From the NCBI RefSeq assembly GCF_000737335.2, contig NZ_JMCC02000044.1, positions 23,013-87,012 of the forward strand: a stretch of 64,000 nt of DNA. The letters are read 5' to 3'. This document shows, in pieces, positions 1 to 7,057 of the stretch. The notes under the pieces were generated by a model, which made no database searches, was not told where the DNA came from, and saw only the letters and a program-made list of their open reading frames with translations. Position numbers and translations under genes: made by a program. Origin of the DNA: Enhygromyxa salina. Its GTDB lineage: Bacteria > Myxococcota_A > Polyangia > Nannocystales > Nannocystaceae. How positions within the stretch are numbered: position 1 is the stretch's first letter; each line of letters begins with the position of its first letter.

Positions 1-2
1 AC

Positions 3-647
3 TTTGCGGGCGGGGGGGACTTGATCCACGGCAACGAGCTGCTGTGGCAGATGGACAGCGGCTACCCCCGGGAGAAGATTTGGCGAGTCTCGGCACACAC
101 GGTCGAAAATGTGGTGCATGTGCTCTCGAGCCCAAGCCTCGAAGCGCCCGCCTCCACGGTTCAGCAACTTGGCATGACCGCGGCACAGGTGTTCGTCGGC
201 TATCTCGCCCTAGATGCGCTGATTGGGAATGGCGATCGACATCACGAGAACTGGGGATTGCTCCGGTTTGGAGACCGCGTCGCCCTCGCCCCAACCTACG
301 ACCACGCCTCGAGCCTTGGGCGCGAGCTCCGTGATGAGAAGCGACGTGCCTCATTGGTGGGGCACCGGGTTACGTCGTACGCGCAGAGGGCTCGTTCCGC
401 GCTGTACGGGTCCTCATCTGACAGTCGGCCGCTCTCAACGCACGCGGCATTTTGGCAGGCGTCAGCGAGAGTGGAAGGGTCTCGCGCGGCGTGGGTGGCG
501 CGCGTTGCAGGCATCACGCCGCATGCGCTGGATCAGATCATCCAGCGGATTCCTTCCGGGCGTATAAGCCAAGAGGGACGGCAGTTCGCCCGGCGACTCA
601 TGCTCGAAAATCAGAGCATGCTTTGCAAAGAACCGGCAGCGTCATGA
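3..647 (+). CDS. HipA-like kinase, C-terminal part (5' end outside window)
   Basis: The reading frame is open from the first bases of the window, so the true start lies upstream; the TTG at 21 is only the first possible internal start. The visible part carries the HipA-type kinase catalytic loop GNGDRHHENWG (about residue 70) and the metal-binding segment APTYDHASSLG about 20 residues later. These match the NxDRHxxN and YD elements of the HipA C-terminal domain family, so an active Ser/Thr kinase fold is predicted. The stop overlaps the start of the next gene (ATGA at 644-647), so the two are translationally coupled. The next gene supplies a HipA-N-like domain, suggesting a kinase split over two polypeptides. 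Target and toxicity cannot be read from sequence. Confidence 0.8.
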   Translation, partial: FAGGGDLIHGNELLWQMDSGYPREKIWRVSAHTVENVVHVLSSPSLEAPASTVQQLGMTAAQVFVGYLALDALIGNGDRHHENWGLLRFGDRVALAPTYDHASSLGRELRDEKRRASLVGHRVTSYAQRARSALYGSSSDSRPLSTHAAFWQASARVEGSRAAWVARVAGITPHALDQIIQRIPSGRISQEGRQFARRLMLENQSMLCKEPAAS

Positions 648-1390
648 GCACTCGTCATCCAGACCTCTTCGTCGCTTGGCAGGACACCGTCGAACGGGGC
701 ATCTATCCTGTCGCGCGGCTGCGGGTAGAGGACGCAGATCAGCCGATCTACGAGTTTCGCTACATCCAAGGCGCGTTAGAGGCGAAAACGCGCGGTTTTG
801 TCGCGTTCGAGAGCTTCCCGCAGCTGTCTCAGACCTACCGGGGTCACGAGCTGTTTCCGTTCTTCAAGAACCGGGTGATGCCACCGAACCGGCCAGACTA
901 CGCCGGATATGTCGCAGAGCTCGGTCTCTCGGTCGAGACGGCAAACCCTCTGTCGCTTTTGGCTCGCAGCGGCGGGGTGCGAGCGACTGACCGTCTGGAG
1001 ATCTATGCGGCCGCAAGTGACGACGCGAGCGCGAGCGTCTGGTATTTTCTGTTGCGAGGAATTCGCCACCTTCCGCCCTCTGCGGAAGCACGGAGCTCTA
1101 GTCTCAAACCGGGCGACTCCTTGTACGTCATGCGAGACGTGCAGAATTCGTACAACCACCGGGCACTCCTGCTGCGCTCGGATGACAACGTCAATCTTGG
1201 CTACGTCCCCGATCTGCTGGTTGATGACCTGGCGAGCCTCGATCTCTCGCCCGAGAACTTCAAGGTCACGGTCTCCCAGGTAAATCCCCGGCCGTCGCCG
1301 ATCGGCCATCGAGTCCTGTGCCACGTCCAGTTGCGCTGGCCCGACGGACGCAAGCCCTTCATGTCCGAACGCTTCGCTCCGTTGGGATAG
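644..1390 (+). CDS. HipA N-terminal-like / HIRAN domain protein
   Basis: This 248-residue protein starts at the ATG at 644, overlapping the preceding kinase stop. Residues about 35-110 (FPQLSQTY, ELFPFFKNRV, then NPLSLLARSGG and RATD) resemble the small N-terminal subdomain of HipA kinases. The C-terminal half (about 145-235, with DVQNSYNHRALLL and LGYVPDLLVDDL) resembles the HIRAN domain, which in other proteins binds DNA ends or damaged DNA. Coupling to the HipA-like kinase suggests the two proteins form a complex, with this one possibly regulating or targeting the kinase as HipS does in HipBST systems. No helix-turn-helix antitoxin is visible in the window, but it could lie upstream of the edge. 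Domain calls rest on motif recognition only. Confidence 0.7.
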   Translation: MSTRHPDLFVAWQDTVERGIYPVARLRVEDADQPIYEFRYIQGALEAKTRGFVAFESFPQLSQTYRGHELFPFFKNRVMPPNRPDYAGYVAELGLSVETANPLSLLARSGGVRATDRLEIYAAASDDASASVWYFLLRGIRHLPPSAEARSSSLKPGDSLYVMRDVQNSYNHRALLLRSDDNVNLGYVPDLLVDDLASLDLSPENFKVTVSQVNPRPSPIGHRVLCHVQLRWPDGRKPFMSERFAPLG

Positions 1391-1509
1391 TTCGCTGCCG
1401 GCGGTGAGCCAGTCGACGAAGGCGTCCGCAAGCGGCCGACATCGAAGCCTCCTGGCGCCTTCAATCGCAGCGCTTGCCGAGCCGCCGCGGGTCCGCAAAG
1501 CTGCCCGCG

Positions 1510-2781
1510 ATGGCCGACATCCCCCCAGACAGCGACAGCCCAGCCGCGCTCGGCGACTTTGGCCAGTTCGGCGGGCGCTATGTGGCCGAGACTCTGATGC
1601 CGGCCGTCGAGCAGCTCGCCCGCGAGTGGCCGCTCGCGTGGGCGGACGAGGCGTTTCGGGCCGACTATTCGCGGATCCTCTCGGAGTACGTGGGCCGGCC
1701 TTCGCCGCTGACCCCGGCGCCGCGCCTGGCCGCGGCGATCGGCGGCGGACAGATCTGGCTCAAGCGCGAAGATCTCAACCACACGGGCGCGCACAAGATC
1801 AACAACTGCGTCGGCCAGGTGCTGCTCGCCCGGCGGCTCGGCAAGACCCGGATCATCGCCGAGACCGGGGCCGGCCAGCACGGCGTCGCCACGGCCACCG
1901 TGTGCGCCTACTTCGGCCTGCCTTGCGTGGTCTACATGGGCGCCGAGGACGTCGCGCGCCAGGCCTTGAACGTGTTCCGCATGCGCTTGCTCGGCGCCGA
2001 GGTCCGCCCCGTGCAGGCCGGGTCCGCGACGCTCAAAGACGCGATCAACGAGGCGCTGCGCGACTGGGTCGCCAACGTCGCGGACACGCACTACGTGATT
2101 GGATCGGTGATGGGACCCGATCCCTATCCCAGCATGGTCCGCGATCTGCAGCGGGTGATCGGCGACGAAGCGCGGGCGCAGTGCCTCGATCGGATCGGGT
2201 CACTGCCCGACGCGGTCGTGGCCTGCGTCGGCGGGGGCTCCAACGCGATCGGGATCTTCGCGGCCTTCATCGATGATCCCGGCGTGCAGCTGATCGGCGT
2301 TGAAGCGGCGGGCGAGGGCCTCGACGGCCGCCACGCGGCGACGATGAGCCGCGGTGAGGTCGGCGTCTATCACGGCATGCGCAGCCTGGTGCTGCAAGAC
2401 GACGACGGGCAGCTGCAAGAAGCCCACTCGATCTCGGCCGGGCTCGACTACCCGGGGATCGGCCCCGAGCACGCGTACCTGCGCGAGCGCGGCCGGGCCC
2501 GCTACCTCGCCATCGATGACGAACAGGCGCTCGCGGCGTTGAGCCTGCTGTCGCGCACAGAAGGGATCATCCCCGCGCTCGAGACCGCCCACGCGCTCGC
2601 GGCCCTCGAGTCGCTCGTCGCCGAGCTCGGGCCCAAGGCGAAGATCCTCGTCAACCTGTCGGGCCGCGGGGACAAGGACATGCACACGGTCATGGGCCGG
2701 CTCGACGCCGAGTCGCTCGCGCTGGTCGAGCGCGCCCGCGCGCACAGCAGCCAGACCAAGCTGGGGGAGGGGACACGATGA
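1510..2781 (+). CDS. trpB: Tryptophan synthase beta chain
   Basis: TrpB condenses indole with L-serine to give L-tryptophan, using pyridoxal phosphate, in a complex with TrpA. The protein has the TrpB hallmarks FGQFGGRYVAETL near the N terminus, the PLP-binding lysine in HTGAHKINN, the AETGAGQHGVATA segment, and the phosphate-binding loop GGGSNA. The C-terminal NLSGRGDKDMHTV is also typical. The ATG at 1510 gives 423 residues, close to the family norm; an upstream in-frame start at 1474 would add 12 unconserved residues. Its stop overlaps the trpA start (ATGA), the usual arrangement for the two subunits. No other trp genes are in the window. Confidence 0.97.
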   Translation: MADIPPDSDSPAALGDFGQFGGRYVAETLMPAVEQLAREWPLAWADEAFRADYSRILSEYVGRPSPLTPAPRLAAAIGGGQIWLKREDLNHTGAHKINNCVGQVLLARRLGKTRIIAETGAGQHGVATATVCAYFGLPCVVYMGAEDVARQALNVFRMRLLGAEVRPVQAGSATLKDAINEALRDWVANVADTHYVIGSVMGPDPYPSMVRDLQRVIGDEARAQCLDRIGSLPDAVVACVGGGSNAIGIFAAFIDDPGVQLIGVEAAGEGLDGRHAATMSRGEVGVYHGMRSLVLQDDDGQLQEAHSISAGLDYPGIGPEHAYLRERGRARYLAIDDEQALAALSLLSRTEGIIPALETAHALAALESLVAELGPKAKILVNLSGRGDKDMHTVMGRLDAESLALVERARAHSSQTKLGEGTR

Positions 2782-3599
2782 GCGCGGTGCAGCCCGGCAG
2801 GATCGCCGCCGCGTTCGAGCGCTGTCGCGGACAGGGGCGCGCGGCGCTGGTTGGTTATTTGACTGGCTTCGACCCCGATCACGAGCGCGGCCTCGCCAGC
2901 TTGATCGCCGCGTGTGAGGCCGGCGTCGATGTCCTCGAGCTTGGCGTACCGTTCTCCGATCCGACCGCTGACGGGCCCGAGATCCAGTCCGCGATGGTCC
3001 GGGCGCTCGCGGCTGGAGCCACCCTCGAGGGGGTGCTCGCCCTCGCCAGCGCCGTGCGCTCGCGCTTCGCCGAGCTCCCGATCGTGCTGTTTTCGTACGC
3101 CAACCCGCTGCTGCGTGCGTGCAGTCGCGACGCCGCGGGGGCGCGCGGCTTTTGTCAGCGCCTGCGCGATCTCGGCGTCGACGCGCTGCTGGTCGTGGAT
3201 CTGCCGCCCGAGCAAGCCTCGATCCTGCGCGCCCCAGCCCGGGCCGCCAACCTCGACTGGATCGGTCTGTGCGCGCCGACCAGCCCGCCAGCGCGGCTCG
3301 ACAAGATCGTCGAGGCGGCCAGCGGGTTCGTCTACGCCGTGAGCCTGACAGGCGTGACCGGCTCGGCGCTCGACGCCAACAGCCACTCGCTGCGCTCGCA
3401 GCTCGAAGACCTTCGTGGTCGCACGCAGCTGCCGATCGCCGTTGGGTTTGGGGTCCGCGAGCCATCCCAAGTTCGGGCCCTCGCCCCGCAAGTGGATGGG
3501 GTCGTGGTCGGCAGCGCCTTGGTCAAGGCGGGCCGCTCCGGCCCCGATCCGCTCGCGTCCCTGGTCGCGGACTTGCGCGCGGCCACCAGCAAGGGCTGA
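2778..3599 (+). CDS. trpA: Tryptophan synthase alpha chain
   Basis: TrpA cleaves indole-3-glycerol phosphate to indole and glyceraldehyde-3-phosphate and channels indole to TrpB. Family features are LVGYLTGFDP near the N terminus, the catalytic Glu in VLELGVPFSDPTADGP (with the catalytic Asp in the same segment), and the phosphate-binding segments VSLTGVTGS and VGFGVREPSQV. The length of 273 residues is normal. The gene overlaps trpB by four bases and ends the trp pair. An imperfect inverted repeat follows about 20 bases downstream and might end the transcript. Confidence 0.96.
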   Translation: MSAVQPGRIAAAFERCRGQGRAALVGYLTGFDPDHERGLASLIAACEAGVDVLELGVPFSDPTADGPEIQSAMVRALAAGATLEGVLALASAVRSRFAELPIVLFSYANPLLRACSRDAAGARGFCQRLRDLGVDALLVVDLPPEQASILRAPARAANLDWIGLCAPTSPPARLDKIVEAASGFVYAVSLTGVTGSALDANSHSLRSQLEDLRGRTQLPIAVGFGVREPSQVRALAPQVDGVVVGSALVKAGRSGPDPLASLVADLRAATSKG

Positions 3600-3621
3600 G
3601 CCCGGGCGCGAGCATGTTGTC

Positions 3622-3649
3622 GCCCAAACAGACCACGGTGCTGTTGGGC
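3622..3649 (+). terminator. Possible hairpin after trpA
   Basis: GCCCAAACAG (3622-3631) and CTGTTGGGC (3641-3649) are complementary with one bulged base, leaving a 9-base loop, 22 bases after the trpA stop. There is no clear T-run after the stem, so this is a weak terminator candidate. Confidence 0.25.
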
Positions 3650-3753
3650 AAGCTGTGTGTGCAGCTGGGTGCTTGCGGCACGCACCGACGCTCGCGAACC
3701 GCGCGACCCGACCGCGCTCCACGCTGCGACGGATCACGTTATCCTCGCGGTGC

Positions 3754-4374
3754 ATGCCCGCGTTCTCGAGCGAGGAGGACAAGTCGGCCCTCGTCGCCGC
3801 GATCAAAGCAGTCGAGGCGCGGACCAGCGCCGAGCTCGTGATCTGCGTGCGCCGTCAGTCGGCGTCGTACCTTCACGCGGACTTGCTCGCCGGCATCGTC
3901 GCCGCCACCGCCACGCTCGCGTGTCTGCTGTATCTCCCGGTCAACTTTGGGCTGCACACCTTCTTGATCGACCCGGTCGTGATTGGCCTCGCGGTGGGTC
4001 TGCTGAGCTCGCGCGCGCTCACGCTGCGCCGCTGGCTGACCCGCGGATCCGTGCGCAGCCACAACGTGAGCCAGGCCGCCCACGCCACGTTCTTCGCGAA
4101 GGGTATCCGCCGGACCACCGAGGCGATCGGCATCCTGCTCTACATCTCTCGGCTCGAGGGTCGCGCCGAGGTCATCATCGATGACGGCGTCGCGCGGGCG
4201 GTCCCCGCGTCGGACTGGCGCGCGGCCGTCGAGGTGATTCAGGGCTTGGTCCGGACCGGCGCCGAGACCCGCGTTGTGTGCAAGGCGATCGTGGCGCTCG
4301 CGGACGTGCTGGAACCCTGCTTGCCGCGCAGCGAAGACGACGTCAACGAGCTGTCCGACGAGGTTCACGAATGA
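3754..4374 (+). CDS. TPM-domain membrane protein
   Basis: The predicted protein has 206 residues from the ATG at 3754. The N-terminal 40 residues (EEDKSALVAAIKAVEARTSAELVICVRR) and the region after two membrane segments (about residues 45-90) resemble the TPM domain (formerly DUF477), seen in membrane or periplasmic proteins of poorly defined role. The conserved segment continues as YISRLEGRAEVIIDDGVA. The stop overlaps the next gene start by four bases (ATGA at 4371-4374). That neighbour is a Tim44-domain protein; TPM proteins are commonly found beside such partners, so the two probably act together at the inner membrane. Function is not established. Confidence 0.75.
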   Translation: MPAFSSEEDKSALVAAIKAVEARTSAELVICVRRQSASYLHADLLAGIVAATATLACLLYLPVNFGLHTFLIDPVVIGLAVGLLSSRALTLRRWLTRGSVRSHNVSQAAHATFFAKGIRRTTEAIGILLYISRLEGRAEVIIDDGVARAVPASDWRAAVEVIQGLVRTGAETRVVCKAIVALADVLEPCLPRSEDDVNELSDEVHE

Positions 4375-5951
4375 GCGGACGCGCAACCAACGACTTGGCG
4401 AGGTCGCGTCAGTGGATCTTCGCGCTCGCGCCAATGCTCGTCGTGGCGGCGCTCGTGCTGATCCCGGTCCTCGCCGACGCCCGCCCCGGCGGCGGCCAGA
4501 CCTACGGCGGGGGCGGGGGCGGCAGCAGCGGAGGGGGCGGTGGTGGCAGCGGCGATGGCGAGCTGTTTGGCCTGCTGCTGTGGATCGCCCTCGAGCACCC
4601 CGCGATCGGGGTCCCACTGCTGCTGATCGCCGGGGTCGTCTACGTCGTGTCCAAGCGCGGCGCCGGCCAGGACTGGGACAGCGGCGGTGGCCTCGGCTTC
4701 GATCCCGGCCCTCGCCAGCGCGCACCCCAGGCCAAGCTCGCGGATCTGCGCCAGGTCGATCCCGACTTCTCCACGATCTTGTTCGAAGACTTCGTGTATC
4801 GGCTCTACGCCAGCGCCCACGAAGCACGCGGCGCGCCAGCCAAGCTGGCTGAGCTCGCGCCCTACCTCGAGCAGCGCGTGCGTGACGGCCTCGTCCAGCG
4901 CCAGCCCAGCGGCGTGCCGATCAGCAACGTGGTCGTGGGGGCGATGCGCGTGCTCCGGGTCCAGCTGCCGAGCTGGGACCAGGCGGCGGACGACGGATCT
5001 CCGCACGGCCAGCGCCGCAACCCTGCAACCGACGAGCCCGAGTCCGAGGTCGAGCTCGAGTTCGAGGCCAACGTGACGGCTGGCGGCGCGGGCTCGCCCG
5101 CCCAAGGCTTCTACCTGTGGGAGCGGTGGGTGCTGCGGCGCCCGATCTCTGTCACCACCCCCGATCCTCAGCGGGCCCGCAGCCTCGCGTGCCCCAACTG
5201 CGGCGCCCCGTTTCGCACCGCCGACATGCAGCGCTGCGAGTACTGCCAAGAGGTCGTGACCGACGGCCGGTTCGACTGGCGGGTCATCGCGATCCAAGAG
5301 CTCCGCGCCCAGCCCAAGCCGCCCGCGCTAACCAGCGAGATCGGCGAGGCCGGCACCAACCTGCCCACGATCTACGATCCGCACCTGCATCAGGCCTGGA
5401 CCTCGCTCGCCACCGCCGATCCTGCGCTGGTCCCCGGCGCGATCGAGCAGCGCGTTCAGCTGATCTACCGCGAGCTCAACACCGCCTGGACCGCCCGTGA
5501 CCTTCGCTCGGCGCGGGGCTTCTTGTCCGACGGCATGGCCGACTACCTGCGCTACTGGGTCGAGGCCTACAAGCGCGAGGGGCTGATCAACAAGCTCGAG
5601 CAGATGCGCGTGACAGGCATCCAGCTGGTCAAGATCACCCGCGACCGTTGGTACGACGCCGCGACCTTCCGCGTGTTTGCGACCGGCCGCGACTACACCG
5701 TGCGCGACACCGACGGCCAGCACGTCAGCGGCAACCCCCGCCGCGACCGGGCCTACAGCGAGTACTGGACCTTGATCCGCGGAACTGGCGTTCAAGGGGC
5801 GCCCCGCGATGATCGAGGCTGCCCCAACTGCGGCGCCCCGCTGGCGATCTCGATGGGGGGCACCTGCGAGCACTGCAGCGCCCACGTCAGCTCCGGCGAG
5901 TTCGACTGGGTGCTCAGCAAGATCGAGCAAGACGAGGTCTACGGCGGATGA
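4371..5951 (+). CDS. Tim44-like domain protein with two zinc ribbons
   Basis: The protein has 526 residues. A signal-anchor (FALAPMLVVAALVLIPVLADA) is followed by a Gly/Ser-rich stretch and a second hydrophobic segment (about residues 70-95). A region starting VDPDFSTILFEDFVYRLY (about residue 125) is typical of bacterial Tim44-like domains. A zinc ribbon follows (CPNCGAPF and CEYCQ, about 275-295). The segment TIYDPHLHQAWTSLATADP begins a second Tim44-like part, and another zinc ribbon (CPNCGAPL and CEHCS) lies close to the C terminus. It is translationally coupled to the TPM protein before it and the lipoprotein after it. The two duplicated Tim44-ribbon blocks suggest internal duplication. 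The role is unknown. Confidence 0.75.
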   Translation: MSGRATNDLARSRQWIFALAPMLVVAALVLIPVLADARPGGGQTYGGGGGGSSGGGGGGSGDGELFGLLLWIALEHPAIGVPLLLIAGVVYVVSKRGAGQDWDSGGGLGFDPGPRQRAPQAKLADLRQVDPDFSTILFEDFVYRLYASAHEARGAPAKLAELAPYLEQRVRDGLVQRQPSGVPISNVVVGAMRVLRVQLPSWDQAADDGSPHGQRRNPATDEPESEVELEFEANVTAGGAGSPAQGFYLWERWVLRRPISVTTPDPQRARSLACPNCGAPFRTADMQRCEYCQEVVTDGRFDWRVIAIQELRAQPKPPALTSEIGEAGTNLPTIYDPHLHQAWTSLATADPALVPGAIEQRVQLIYRELNTAWTARDLRSARGFLSDGMADYLRYWVEAYKREGLINKLEQMRVTGIQLVKITRDRWYDAATFRVFATGRDYTVRDTDGQHVSGNPRRDRAYSEYWTLIRGTGVQGAPRDDRGCPNCGAPLAISMGGTCEHCSAHVSSGEFDWVLSKIEQDEVYGG

Positions 5952-7057
5952 CGAGCGCGCGCGTCGCTGCGGCCCTGGCGATCTTCTGCGTCGCGCTGGG
6001 CTGCGAGTTTCAGATCCCCGCGGCGACGTACATCCACCAGACCGCCCTGATCTCGGTTCAGGCCGAGGTCGTCGAGCTTGGCCCGCTCAACCCCGCGCGG
6101 GTCGGGCTGCCAAGCGACGCGCCGATCGCCGAGCCGATGCCCCACGATCGCTTCAGCTTCGAGGCGGTCGTCGTCGATCCAGACGGCAACCAGCTGCCCG
6201 CCAGCGAGATCGAGAGCATCTGGTTTCAGTGCGGCGTGTTCGGCTGCGAGATCAACGGCAACCTCGACGGCGCCCCGCTGCCCCAGTACCAGCGCCGCTG
6301 CGATGAGATCGAGCCCGACGAGTCGATCGAGCAGGGCCCGCTGAGCATGGATGATCGCTGCCGGATCGGCGAAGGCGACGGGCGCTTCGAGTTCGTGGTC
6401 CCCGAGCTCGGCCCCATGATGGCCGACAACCGCGTGGCCAACTACTACGGCGTGATCGCGTGGAACGGGCGCAGCGCCGAAGACTGCTGGGACGCCCGGG
6501 TCGCCCTCGATGGGTTGTTCGACAACTGCGGCTTCATCATCCGCAGCGTCAAGGTTGGCCCGAGCTGGTGGATGTTGGCCTACGCCAGCGAGGTCTTGGG
6601 CATCGAGACGCAGATCCCGGTCTGGCAGATCCCGTTTGCGGTCTACGGCCAGGCCGCCAACCGCACGCCCTCGCCGACCGTCGAGGTGCGGATCGACGGC
6701 GCGATCGCGGGCAGCTACCCGGACGTGGCCAGCTTCAGCGTCGCGCCGGGCTCGACGATCGCGCTCGAGGTCAGCTACGACGAGTACGAGCAGTTCGGCC
6801 AGACCTACTTTCGCGCCAACCTCGACGCGGAGAACCAAAAATTTTGGTTCGAGCCCGCCGTGGAGCTGCTGGTCGCGGTTCCGCACACGACCAACGCGAT
6901 CCACTCGACCGCGGACATCGACGCGGATCTGCTGGTGCCGCTCGACTTCGTGGTCGACGAGCTCGCCAAGCCTGGGCGCTCGACGATCTTCTTGGTCCAC
7001 AACGATGATCGCTATGGCGAGGGGGTGGTCCGGCTCGACTTCGAGGTGCAGCCTTGA
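5948..7057 (+). CDS. Putative lipoprotein of unknown function
   Basis: The 369-residue product starts with a short hydrophobic signal ending in a lipobox-like LGC (AALAIFCVALGC), so Cys19 may be lipidated. The rest is acidic, probably extracellular beta-sandwich, with scattered cysteines (CGVFGC, RCDEIE, DRCRIG, DCWDA, NCGF). No known family was recognised. It overlaps the Tim44-like gene upstream (ATGA) and the TonB-dependent receptor downstream (TTGA), so it is probably co-expressed with the receptor and may sit in the outer membrane beside it. Confidence 0.7.
   Translation: MTSARVAAALAIFCVALGCEFQIPAATYIHQTALISVQAEVVELGPLNPARVGLPSDAPIAEPMPHDRFSFEAVVVDPDGNQLPASEIESIWFQCGVFGCEINGNLDGAPLPQYQRRCDEIEPDESIEQGPLSMDDRCRIGEGDGRFEFVVPELGPMMADNRVANYYGVIAWNGRSAEDCWDARVALDGLFDNCGFIIRSVKVGPSWWMLAYASEVLGIETQIPVWQIPFAVYGQAANRTPSPTVEVRIDGAIAGSYPDVASFSVAPGSTIALEVSYDEYEQFGQTYFRANLDAENQKFWFEPAVELLVAVPHTTNAIHSTADIDADLLVPLDFVVDELAKPGRSTIFLVHNDDRYGEGVVRLDFEVQP

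Noticed and set aside
21..647. Complete small kinase starting at TTG 21
   Set aside because: The frame is open to the window edge and the visible part lacks the N-lobe, so the gene is cut by the window.
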